From assembly GCF_964275005.1 (NCBI RefSeq), contig NC_092702.1, positions 7,550,330-7,614,329 on the forward strand: a stretch of DNA of 64,000 bases. Reading direction: 5' to 3'. Numbering within the stretch: position 1 is the stretch's first letter; each line of letters opens with the position of its first letter. Both the position numbers and the translations under genes were made by a program. The stretch comes from Diadema setosum (lineage: Eukaryota; Echinodermata; Echinoidea; Diadematoida; Diadematidae). The notes under the pieces are model-generated. The model saw only the letters and a list, made by a program, of their open reading frames with translations. It was not told the origin of the DNA and did no database searches. This document shows positions 22,612 to 33,600 of the stretch, one piece after another.

Positions 22612-22778
22612 GGCGTAAAAAGACTGGATGATATGAAAATCAGATGCCAGGTTAGAACGGGGTGGGGGTGGATCGATAGGGGTGGGAAAGATGTTGAATG
22701 GGTGGAGATGTCTGGAGATTTTGCATGAAATGACCCAAGGAAGCACAGTACCGCATTTTACAACTACAGTTCATGGTC
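22611..22778. repeat. 168 bp direct duplication, right copy (TSD-like)
   Basis: Same sequence and orientation as 18318-18485. It adjoins the 5' LTR start with a single shared base (A at 22611). The downstream unique sequence starts TAGTGCCAGACATG. Confidence 0.9.
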
Positions 22779-23580
22779 TAGTGCCAGACATGCTGTGCCT
22801 TTTGCACTAGCAGCAGCATAGCAAGCATGCATACTTGGGTTCTACAGTGTTAACTTACACAGAGCGGGAAGTTATCACGTACACATGTGAACATTGGCTG
22901 GTATTATGAGCTTCTTTGCTGTTGGGAGCTTGTCTTGGTGCATCTCTCTTAGGCAGCGGTAAAGTATTGTTTCTACAGGCAGTCATCTGTTGTATGGTTT
23001 GTTTTTGTACTCGGTGTGTGCAGACATCTAGGCAAATACCACAAAATGGAGCGAGGGAATAATTTGTCTGGCTCAACCGTTAGTGTTATTGTGTTGATTG
23101 TATAGAAAACAAGATGTTTGCAATCTGATATGGTGTACAGACATGTGCACATTATCTCAGTCATGATGGGATTGGAAGTGTACCGAACTATGAATCATTG
23201 TTCAGTACAGTACTGTAGAGAGAAAGACAATTTTGTTGATTTTGTCACGAAGAAGAGATACATGTACAAAATTATTGACTATACATTGAGCTGTTGTCTT
23301 GACACGCATTATTGTAGTTCACCTGTTGTATGCATACCAAAACTACATGTATCTAAAAAGTGAGCACTACTCTTCAGTGCAGAGAAAATGGGTCAGTGTT
23401 ATCCCATAGTGCCCAGAGGGCCATTTAATGCCAGTGAATTCTGGATATACTATGGACCTCACCAAATCTCTCAATTTGTAATCACATACTCTAAAAGCTG
23501 TTCTTTTCTCAAATGAGGACGTCACAGACATTTTTGCAAGATGTTTTCAGGATTTGACACTGAGACTATCATAAGTGCCT
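22779..23580. other. Non-genic stretch
   Basis: No gene, RNA or transposon end was recognised between the LTR element flank and the next MITE. Short frames are present on both strands without domains. Confidence 0.5.
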
Positions 23581-23978
23581 TTAAAGGGATAGTATAGTTT
23601 TGGTTGAGACCTAATTTCAGGTTTCCAACATTCTTTGGTGAGATAATGAGAAACCTCTTTAATATGAAATATGAAAGAGCATGTCTTTCTATGACGAATT
23701 CTTAATATTTGATGAAAATTGGTTTTGAAATGGCTAAGATATCCAAAAAAGAGCGATTCTAATAAAGTGTGGGACCCACACTTTATTACCATCGCTTTGT
23801 TTTACTTTGTTTTTGGATGTCTCAGTCATTCCAAACCCGATTTTCATCAAATACCGGTAAACTTTGAATTTCTCTTAAAATGGTATGCTCTGTACTATGT
23901 CATAAGTGTTTTCTTGGTATCTCGCAAAAAGTTAAAAGCCCAATTCTCATCTCCACCCATACTGTACCATCCCATTAA
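23581..23978. mobile_element. Long-armed MITE, family C copy 3 (TSD TTAA)
   Basis: It starts TTAA-AGGGATAGTATAG and ends ATACTGTACCATCCCA-TTAA. The left arm GATGAAAATTGGTTTTGAAA is mirrored by a right arm containing CCCGATTTTCATCAAAT. The centre carries CCCACACTTTATTA with its inverted partner TAATAAAGTGTGGG. No reading frame. TTAA at both ends supports a 4 bp target duplication. Confidence 0.8.
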
Positions 23979-25565
23979 TGTCTGTCTCTTTACAATATTT
24001 TTGCATGTTGTTAAATTTGTGATCCAACAGTGATTTACTATTAAAATTTGCAAAAATTGAGCCCTTGCAAAAGTATAACAGCTTTTGCAGTCCTCTCCAA
24101 CTGGTTACCAACTGGTACGATTTAAACAGGATGTTCATTAATTCAACAATGCACTACAAAATGTTGCTTTGCTGATGTGTGTTTTCATCCATGATAGTAA
24201 CATGCTGCTGGCATTGAGCTGTCGTGATTCCACCAAGGGAGTCGTGTGTTATCCACTCTCTCTTTCTCCGAGTAGAAACCTGGAAGTCATGGGCCAGCAT
24301 GATATCCTGTGTGCATGTACGAAGGTCACGGTCGCGCTCAGTATCTAATGTACCTCGAGCGTGTCAGCCACTTGCCACAAGTCGGTTATCGTGTACCGGG
24401 CAATCATGACAGCGGCAGCATTACCTTACGTGAAGTGTTGGCATATAGATTGCTGCACTTCCTTGAAAATCGAGTGACATTTACAGTGTAGTTTGTAGTC
24501 TGGCGCTGTGATACGATATTGTACTAGAATACACTGTATGTGAGTCAAATCGCTCCATTACATTCTTCAAAGGAGCTTCCGCGATGCAATTTCCATGGAC
24601 ATCACTGAAGCTCTGCAAGGATGGCTATTGATAACATGCATGTAAATTATGTGAAGAAGAATTTGTGTCTGTTATGGGCAATCCCCAAGATGATTAACCA
24701 TTAGGTTTGCTTTTAAAATGGAAGTTGGTGACTGTGCTTTGCTGTGAAACATGTGATATTGAGGCACATATCTTGCAAGAAGTAACACAAAAGTTGGCAC
24801 TTTGTGGAAAATTCTTGACAATAGCCAAATTGGGTAAAATTTTCTCATGACAGTCCAAATACAAAGTGTAAAACAAAAAATAAAGGGCTTTAATCAGTAG
24901 GAAGTGATATCAAAGAAACACATGCAAAATATGTCCACTGAAATGGTAAATTTCATGTTCTTTTTCAAGTATTATTTAGGAAACAAGAATCAAAACTCTT
25001 TACATGTAAACTTGTGTTTTTGTTTTCTCCACTGCTGTTTTGCAATATGTATGCATGACTAAGAACATAAGGGGGAGGATGGTGTACAGCCTCCACCTGT
25101 TGCTTCATCTAGGATAAATCCGGGAGTGTGCCATATTAATGACTTCCTCTTACAAAAGAGCTGAAATGTCACTCTGCTATTCAATCTATATGTAATACCA
25201 TGCCTCCTGTGGTAAAGTCTATAATATGCTGTATGGTAATCAGGAACTTGTAGAGTCACATTAGAGTGAGCTAGTACCGATATTGATGCACTGTTTGACC
25301 ACTTGATTTGTATACAGTTGTTGTTGCCTGTACAGAATGTAGATCAGGAAATGAGTTGTTTTGAAATTGTATCTGAAAGCTTCATATTCCACTTGTGCCT
25401 ATATGATACACACTGCATACTCTCTATGGGTCAGATTTATTAGATATAATCAAAGGGAAGTGACCCTCCAAGGGGTATACTTTCCATGTACATTGTATTC
25501 CCATAATGTGCAGGCATACTCTGGCGAGAGGTCCCTCTTCCCAATAAAAGATGAATACAGTTTAA
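23979..25565. other. Non-genic stretch
   Basis: No supported gene or known repeat. Part of 24225-24480 is GC-richer with short overlapping frames, none with a domain or a convincing splice-bounded exon. Confidence 0.45.
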
Positions 25566-25784
25566 TAGTGTAAAAGTGGATGTTTTTGCGCGACTAATTT
25601 TTCGCGCTCAGCCGAGTAAGATGAGTGCCGCATGTTTTTAATTCCATGGAATCAAGACATCAACTACTGAAACATATAATGGCAAGCAAAAATATTTGTG
25701 TTCTTTTATTTTTCACGCTAGTTTCTGGTTGCATCAAATGCGTGAAAATTTCAACACCGCGAAAATTTTCACTTTTACAAGTAC
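25566..25784. mobile_element. MITE family A copy 2
   Basis: It starts TAGTGTAAAAGTGGATGTTT and ends CGAAAATTTTCACTTTTACA. The interior GCGCGACTAATTTTTCGCGC and TTTTTAATTCCATGGAAT match the other family A copies. The right end is followed by AGTACTGTA, so the exact boundary is uncertain by a few bases. Confidence 0.75.
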
Positions 25785-25937
25785 TGTAGCTACAATGTGA
25801 ATTGACAAACTCCATAGAAACATTGAAAAAGAACCTATTGAAGGTCGAGAATGTGATCGCATCTTGTTTTGGTTGAATGCGTGTTAGATTTGGTTCTACA
25901 TGTATATCTATTTCTCCCTTCTCCTTTTTTACTGTAA

Positions 25938-26092
25938 TACTGTAAAACCAGAAATGTTTGCGTACATTTTCATTTCGCAAATACTGCGAGAGCCAAGATT
26001 CATGAAATTAAAATGCATGTGAAAGTTCTTGCGTGCACTCTCTGCATTGAATGCCAGTAACAATTTGCGAATGTTTCATGTATGAATACTGT
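25938..26092. mobile_element. MITE family B copy 1 (TACTGTAAAACCAGAAA type)
   Basis: It starts TACTGTAAAACCAGAAATG and contains GCGAGAGCCAAGATTCATGA and AATTAAAATGCATG. Those internal motifs recur in opposite orientation in the copy at 39943-40126. The right boundary is unclear; a TACTGTA occurs at about 26087-26093. Confidence 0.55.
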
Positions 26093-26249
26093 ACACAATA
26101 TACAGAGCTATGTTATTCTCTTTCTGAGCTTTGCATGTATGCTAAATACCATTGAATTTGTTGTTGGTGTTGTATCATGATTATTGAACAAACATTTTTA
26201 CATGATGTATCACTGTTCTATTTTGTGTTACATTTGCTGTCTTTCATAG

Positions 26250-26372
26250 TGCTACGATTTCCTGACCCTTTCCAGAAGACTATCTTCCAGGCACATCTGA
26301 AAGAGCAGAGGGATTTCTCCCACAGACATCAGGAGGTGATTCATTGCCATCGTTGCAGACTTGAACTAAAAG
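26250..26372 (+). CDS. Candidate internal coding exon, unknown gene
   Basis: A 123 bp open segment bounded by a pyrimidine-rich acceptor (GTCTTTCATAG) and a donor (AAAAG-GTAAAT), with symmetrical phase (2 + 40 codons + 1). The peptide contains RFPDPFQKTIFQAH, then RHQEVIHCHRCRLELK, with charged and aromatic composition unlike the low-complexity translations around it. I do not recognise the family; the CHRC pair alone is not a domain. It could be an exon of a gene upstream of the G gamma locus or chance. No partner exon was identified. Confidence 0.3.
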
Positions 26373-27046
26373 GTAAATTAAGAAATCGGTCGGTATATAA
26401 ATGGTACACAAGTCTGAGTGCATCAGTGGGAATTGTGTGCATAAAGAACGTACTACCTTGTTTTACCTACTTGGCTTCACCTCCTGCGTTTAGGCTAGAT
26501 TCCATAGTTGTATAGTTCCACATGAAAAGACATGTGCATCATCTGTTTTATACATTAGTGGACATTTTTTTTTTTTTTTTCAAATCAATTTCTTAAAATC
26601 ATGTATCCAGTAATTAATGACCTCTGGCAAATTGCTTTGCGTAAATGCATGGCTAGCCGTACCATGCATCCAGTATATAATTTTAGCTAGCCAACTGCCA
26701 TCTCTTGCTATTAATTTTGTGAACTCTTCCTACAAGTACATGTACACAGTGGCATGTTTACAGTGGTTATCGTCAATGATCATTATAATTCTTTGATGTC
26801 GGACATGCTGCTGGCAAAAATCAACCCACATGCAGCTCTTGATCAATGATATTTGAAGAAGTTTCTCAACCTGTTCTTTCCTTCACTTTTGACATAAAGT
26901 TTGACCCATGTGGACCAATATTCCTGATAGTGTTATCATAGAAGGCAATGAGTCAGTTTTGCAGACACAGCTGGGTTTGGCTCTAGCAACACAGCATTTG
27001 CTTGTTTAATGTCTTCATTTTTTTTTATTATTAACCAATATATATG

Positions 27047-27104
<58 letters not shown>

Positions 27105-28940
27105 CTCATCTATTCTAGGTGAATGACTCAAGTGAACTGTTGTGATCGTTCAGCATCCATCATGCATTGTCTGTCGTCTTATCATGCATGCAAAAACTAT
27201 TTCACATTTTCATCTTCTTCTTGAAAGCTGGTGGCTGGATTTTGACTATTAAAGCTTGGCAGAAATCCTCAACGGGGGAAGGAGATCGTATTGTCACAAA
27301 TGGTGGTACCCCCGGGGTGGGGGTTAGGGGTAGGGTGAGGGTTCAAATATCCCAAGTTAGCCAATGTTCATGATTGTTGACACTTTAGTCTTTTTGCATA
27401 CACATTCATATTGACTGATTAAAGGTAGGGGATACTTTTTACAGAACTCCTAAAATGCAGCAAAACATTAAATATGAACCTCAGTGAACTTGTTTAGGCC
27501 ACTGCTTAGAAATTTGGAAGTCAACAGTTATCTACAATTTGAATAATGCACAAAACTCAACTACTCAGTAGTTCTGTGTGTCAGCCACACTTAAGCCTTT
27601 TTGTTGCAATCTTCTGTATTTTTTATCTATAAACACAAATCTAAAAGTATAAGAGCTGATGTAATAACATATAGAGTGTGTGGCAAGAATGTATGTACCC
27701 ATATAGAAATGTATGTAAGTTTTGATGAACTTTATTCACAAAATATACATGATGGACACACATGCAGTGCATGGGTCTGCAAAGGTAGCCTAGTAACGTA
27801 CTGGAATTTACGGTGAGCCCCGAAAAAAAATTCAATTCAAAATCTAACGGTCAATAAAAATGTACTAAATGTTACCTTCCACTTTCAATACTTTATGGGA
27901 GTTTCTAAAATGATACTCTCTTCAACATAGCACTGTGTTAATACAACTCTTCATTATGTCATGCAAATGGGATTCCCTACCTTTAAGAACTAGTCTGTTA
28001 GGATACAATGTGCCAGCTAAACTTCATAATTTCCTAACTAACTTAATTTTTATCTGATTTTTTTTTTAAATCTTTTTCTAACTTAGCCTTTATACTGATT
28101 TGTTTTGTTTTTCCATCTTATGAGCCATTTGTAATGTACTAGCAGGAAAAAAGTATGAGATTTTGGCAAACATTTTGAGGTAACTGTAGCAATTGCCACC
28201 CAAAACATCCGAAAAATTGCTGTTGTGATTGTTTTTATGAAGTTTGCTGAAACATTTTGCACAGCTTTACAAGACTAAAACATGCAGGGAAATACTTTTT
28301 AGAGGCAAAAAACAAAAACAAAATCTGGAGATATGGCATAATTTGTAGTGATTGCAGCATAAAGGCAGTAATTACAATGCAAGAACTTTGATAGACCCAA
28401 ACAGCAAATTAAGCCCAAGCTGAAAAGAATTGTTAGCATTGATCCAGTCAGACACATGAGAAGAATTTTTAATAGAAGGTACAATTTGTACAGATTCCCT
28501 GGGAGGTATTGTACGTGTACAGCTGTAACTACAGGCTTTACGGTTCTAAATTCTGACCAATGGAAAGGGAATGCATTGACCTTGTAATGTACGATACGTA
28601 CAGTCATTAGCATTTTAAAAGACTGAAAGTGTATGTGAAATGGAGGAAGTTTAAAACTGTCTGGTAGTTTAGATATTGATTGCCAGTGAAATACGAGACA
28701 ACCATGATGTTATCTTAATAGCCTTTAAACAGAAAAAAACAAATCAGGATGTAGAGTAGTAGCAGTGACATCATACTCCAGTTGTTGTTGTTGTTTTGTT
28801 TGGTATGTGTGCATGTGTTGTTTGTGTGTGTGTGTGTGCTTGAAAGTAGGTAGCTCCTGCCACTCAAAAGGCAGCGTAGGAGTTGTGGGTACACCAAGGC
28901 AAGAGCTGGAAAGTTGTTGGCTACCGGGGGAGAGGAAGCC
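26373..28940. other. Non-genic stretch with TA and poly-T tract
   Basis: A (TA)n run at about 27040-27069 is followed by a T homopolymer of over 30 bases to about 27102, then GC-richer DNA (ACCCCCGGGGTGGGGGTTAG near 27308). No gene was accepted. This is upstream of the G gamma promoter and may hold regulatory DNA, but no specific element was identified. Confidence 0.45.
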
Positions 28941-28941
28941 C

Positions 28942-28948
28942 TATATAG
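28942..28948 (+). promoter_or_regulatory. Candidate TATA box of the G gamma gene
   Basis: TATATAG lies in GC-richer sequence about 30 bp upstream of a plausible start of transcription (28970-28985). It precedes an exon-like region that ends at the GTAAGT donor at 29354. The link to the coding exon at 32198 rests on the splice donor and in-frame joining and has not been proven by transcript data. Confidence 0.4.
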
Positions 28949-28974
28949 TTAACACATGCACCAATACCACTCGG

Positions 28975-29353
28975 CACACACACACGACAGGCCGTCTATT
29001 TCCCCTGGACTTCCTGTGTGGCTAAACACGGGGAGAGCGTGTGCAGTTAGTGCTAGACAGTGCGAAACCCTCAACCAGTCCTAAGTGCCCATGATTTCAC
29101 ACAAGTAGCAAGAGGAGTTTATTACAGGGATTATTCGTTTGCACTTTCCACCTGAATCTGAGAGATTCCTTTTTTTTATTCCTTTTTCTTCGTTCTACTT
29201 TTGATTTTTTTTTCTTTTACTGGACTTTTGGACTACATGTAGTGAAGGGGCTTGTGAAGCCTGTCGCTGTGAACTCGAACTCAATCTCCGTTATTAATTG
29301 GTTTTCAGTGCCATGAGTTATCAGGGGTATTATGATTGTACGTCAAGAGATTG
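28975..29353 (+). other. 5' exon of the G gamma gene (UTR, possibly with an upstream start)
   Basis: The exon ends at TTG with the strong donor GTAAGT at 29354. Within it, ATG at 29313 (context GTGCCATGAG) opens a frame whose nearest upstream in-frame stop is TAA at 29295-29297. Splicing to 32188 yields TG+G (Trp), then Gln-Ser-Lys and the downstream Met at 32198, all in frame. This predicts a 17-residue N-terminal extension starting MSYQGYYDC. The exon start is only approximate, taken from the TATA box at 28942. Confidence 0.5.
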
Positions 29354-29369
29354 GTAAGTTCTAAATGAC

Positions 29370-29403
<34 letters not shown>

Positions 29404-32187
29404 TGTGTGTTTGGCATGTAGTTTCTGTTTGTTTTTTGTTTTTTGTACTGCGTATGTGTGCGTGTATTAAAAACTTGTGTGTTCTGCAGTGTAGAAAAAT
29501 CAGTATATGCTTGATAGTTTAAAATAGTTTATGATTGAGAGTTTTCAGTGTGTAAATTTACATCAAGAGTGAAGTAAACGGCGATACAGCCTGTTGGCTG
29601 CCTTTTTACTATTTCTTTTTTTCTCTCAATGAACCACCTCAGCAACAACAACAATAATTTAGATAAAAGAAAAACTCATCTAGTTTGTTAATAGCCTTAC
29701 CCATATTAAGCTGAGCTATTCTTTTTTTTTCAATGGATATTGTAGTTCCTATTCCCTGTCAGCTGAGCAGATTGTAGGAAGTTTTGACTTGAATATTCTG
29801 TTCCTGTCCTGGAAGTGAAATTACTCTCTGTGGTCAAGGTGTTGTCAGTACACAATTGTAGATCATAAACATATCGAGATGAAACAAACACACCAGTAGA
29901 CATTTCTATGAAGTGTCTCTAGACCATTCATGGTGTCTCAAGTTGATGACATCATTTATTGCCTCATCTAATTTGCATATGTGCATTTTTTTTTTCAATG
30001 GATATCTCCATTCTGTAAAAATGTGCATGTATTGTACACTGTACATGTAAGTTTGACATATGAGAACTTTTCTATATTGAACCCAATTTTGGAAGAAAGT
30101 TTAATAGATCATTCTGTTTGAAATAGTGTACTTTTTCAGATGAGACTTGAAGTGGGATTTCACTTTAAAATGAATAAAATATCCTTTCCAACATTCTGTG
30201 CTGAGATTTACATATTGTATGTGTTTAGATGCATTTTTAGATAACATGCACATGTATGTTTACAATGTACATGTATGTGCTACTTTTTGAAAAAAAAAAG
30301 CAAAGTTATTTTACCATGGTGTACCTGCCATTTTTTTCCCCCACTACTTTGGAAAGTGGATATACATCATGTACATGTAGGATGTGTATTTGTGTGTATT
30401 GCTTAAATAAAAAACAACTGTACTGTGTGTCAATGTACTACACAGTCATTTAAACCATCATTAATTGTTTTCTTTGCAGTTGTACATTATTTTGAGTTTG
30501 GTACATTAATGAGCTAAGCAGTATCCTTTAGGCCCTTGTGTAAATGCACGACATATATACGAAACAGAGTACAGTATGTATCAGAATTTAAAGGGACAGT
30601 ACATGATGATACTGCTTCTTCACAGAGCAAACACTGTTATTGTAGGTAAAATATGAGTGTCTTTGGGTTTTGTGTGTGTGTGTACAGCCCAGCTTTATGA
30701 GTGTTAATGGGAAAGCAATCACATCAGGAATCCTGTTTACCTGTGCCATTGTTAAGCGGGTTCATACATTGTACTTCCTGTCATAAGACTTCCTCTGTAT
30801 TTAGTGTGTTTTCTTTTGGTTCTTTTCATTTCCCCAAATTAGCAGGGCTATTTGCTGATGGCTGTATTATTTGTAGTGTATGTATTCTGGTGTGGATACA
30901 TGATAAATACTGCAGAACATACAATTGTGTAAAAATAAAGTAGTAAACTTAGTACAAGAAAATGTACAAAGCAAAACAAAATTAAACAGCAGCTTTAAAC
31001 AAGATTTTCTCCTAATCTCTGAAAGCCATACAAATGCACACTTTATGGTGATATGCAATTACCTATTTACGTGCATGAGCCCTACATTTTAGATTCTTTG
31101 TTGTTGTTTTTTTTTTGTATGAAAGAAATATAGCAGCAAGCGCAATGTGTAAGGTTAGTTTTATTCCCATGGAAATTTAATATTTTCCACTTTATACTAG
31201 CCACGATAGTACCCAGGGAAGCGGTCCTTGTATAAATTTCCAATATTGAAGCAGAATTTTTTATTGATTACTTGTAGTTTTAGAAACTGTGGCAAGAGTT
31301 CAGATATGACTCAAGCACTGCATATTATGTACAGTGTGCATACATGTATTGTCTTAGAGTTCAAACTACGGGCTGTAGGTTCTGGCATTAGTAATGCTGG
31401 GGAAAACAATTCCAGATATTTGATACACAAGGTCAGGGAAGATGGTTTTCCCCCACGGATGGTGTAGATAAATCCTGTGATTAAAGTCCACCATTGATGT
31501 GCAGGGGTTGAGGTGCATAAATCTTGTGATTCCGCTAGAAAGCTAGATGTCAGCGTATCATGACTGGTCTGCAGGTCTCACCTCCCTGATATAGGTGCTT
31601 TCACATTTGAATTTAATGCGGTGGATTAAAATATCATTATGGTAGTAATTTGTGGGCACTATTCTCGTAGGGAAAATGTAATTGTACCATGACTGTGGTA
31701 CATTGTACAAAGTGTAAATATACCTTATAGAAGGGGTCAAAACATTCGGCAGTCTTTTATATTGTCGTGAGCTGTGTGGCAATTTTTATTAGCCGCACAT
31801 TGCCTCACTGACTATAGCCACTGTAGACATGTTATTGTGCACTTGTTTTGCAAGAGTTTTCCCTACTCTCAAAAAGGACTCACATTGTCATTTCCACTGC
31901 ATTGCCAGGTACCCTTCTGTACATGTGGGCAAAATATTTTGTCCCAAGGATGTGGTTACACTGGTAGTAGGTGCTGCCCAGGATTTGAACCTTGTGTCTT
32001 TTGACTGAGAGCCAAAACCTTTATCCTTTGTGCCGCTGTGGTGTTTCCGCAAAATGAATATGTAGAACATGTAATGACAGTTGTAGCAGCATTGCTTTCA
32101 TTCTTCTTATTCTCACTTTGTCTTCCCACCGACCGCACCCTCGATCACGCCCTTCCCCCACATCTCCCCTATCCTCATTACTGACAG
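29354..32187 (+). other. Intron of the G gamma gene
   Basis: It begins GTAAGT at 29354 and ends ACTGACAG at 32187, preceded by pyrimidine-rich sequence (CCCTTCCCCCACATCTCCCC). A (GT)n tract lies at about 29371-29410. TGTACATGTA-type palindromes are common at 30020-30440. No other exon or gene was recognised in the 2.8 kb. Confidence 0.55.
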
Positions 32188-32197
32188 GCAGAGCAAG

Positions 32198-32398
32198 ATG
32201 TCCTCGCACCAGAACATGCGCAAGGTGGTGGAGCAGCTGAAGATGGAGGCCGACGTGAAGCCGATGCTGGTGTCCCAGGCAGCCCAGAGCCTGCGGGACT
32301 ACTGCGAGAAGCACCACTCCAGCGACATGCTCCTCACGGGAATGTCACCCACCGGCGAGAACCCCTACAAGGACAAGGGCAAGTGCCTACTGCTCTAG
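32198..32398 (+). CDS. Heterotrimeric G protein gamma subunit, GNG5-like
   Basis: The 66-residue product pairs with G beta and anchors the dimer at the inner plasma membrane for GPCR signalling. Visible features: an N-terminal amphipathic helix (MRKVVEQLKMEADVKPM), the LVSQAAQSLRDYC segment, LLTG, the conserved NPYKDK, and a C-terminal CAAX box CLLL. A final Leu predicts geranylgeranylation of Cys63. The length matches the family (about 65-75). The wording VVEQLKMEA / VSQAA / LLTG is closest to vertebrate GNG5 as I recall it. Most vertebrate G gamma genes split the coding region, whereas here it lies in one exon. The exon is much GC-richer than its surroundings. An acceptor CTGACAG at 32187 places the ATG ten bases into the exon. 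An in-frame extension through the 29.3 kb exon is possible. Confidence 0.93.
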   Translation: MSSHQNMRKVVEQLKMEADVKPMLVSQAAQSLRDYCEKHHSSDMLLTGMSPTGENPYKDKGKCLLL

Positions 32399-33600
32399 TC
32401 GCATCTCAGGATGGTCAGCCGCCGGAAAAAAAAACACCAAACTTTCCCTTCTCCTCTACTGTCTCTCTCTCTCTGTCTCTCTCCCTTCTCTTCCTCTCTA
32501 TCTTTTTCATGTATTCTATTTTTGCCTGTTTCCTTCCCACAATTTCTCCATCATAATTTTTTTTTTTTTTTTTTGGTTGGTTGGTTGGTTTTCTTTACCG
32601 TAACTGCCGGACTATATTGTGGTAATCTTCTGCTATGCTTTAAATTTCTTTCGGAGTTGCCCTGGCATGAACACTGTATTGTCGCTGTGTCTTGCAAGCT
32701 GAGCTATACGTGGAAGGAAAGAGTGTGGTTGTGCCTGTCGTAAAAGGCTTTCTGCACAAGATGCATTCACATTAATAGGGATGAGTTCAGACGTGAGTCC
32801 TGTTGATTGATCATATCCGATTCCATTGAAAGGTGTCATTTCTCCATGCGTCTTGTCGGACCTGCACCACTTGCAAATTTGACCGATGCATTCACACACA
32901 TGAAAATAGCAAACCATGTGTCGAGCAGATACCCGGTATACATCCTGCGTGGAAAGTATGGCTGTTGCCGCAGAATAGAAGTCTGTCAGAAATGTGTATA
33001 AAAGCTTGAGATTGTGTTATCCACTTTTTGAGGTGAAATGACAAACAGGAAATATCCTTTCTTTTTTTGGTTTCTGTTCTTTGTGTGGGATTGTGGATGG
33101 GTCAAATGCAGGGTACGTGTATATTAAGCTTGCAAGATGTCAGAGCAATATTTTGCTTGTCTAATCCATCTCCAAAATCATTTGCAAGTCCATTTCTTGT
33201 CATTTTTTTTCTCTCTTCCATGTAGTATTTATTTTTAAGCCTTTATAGAGAGGCTGTAATATATCCTGTTTACTCTTTAAGTTTGACCTTACTTACCCTG
33301 TTTACCTACTCAACTTTTACCACCTGATGTAGTCACATGGTGTTTTGAGAATTTTGTTGACTTTTTTGTACATAAAACCTATGTCTTGCAAGCTGTGATT
33401 TTCTCTTTATTCTGTATGCAAGAATTCTAAACAGTATGAACCATACTGTAATAATTTCATTCAAAATGATATAATTTTTATACTTTCACTTGGTATTTGC
33501 AGCAAAATGTATGTTGATATTCCTTTCCCCTACAGATTGATTGCTATTTACTCTTACATTTGAGGATTTGTCAGTTAATTACACACTCTTTCCAATAAAT
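32399..33600 (+). other. Probable 3' UTR of the G gamma gene
   Basis: Downstream of the TAG stop there is CT-rich and T-rich sequence without another exon. AATAAA at 33594-33599 is a candidate polyadenylation signal, but other signals lie further on, so the transcript end is uncertain. The TTGG repeat near 32574-32590 is simple sequence. Confidence 0.4.
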
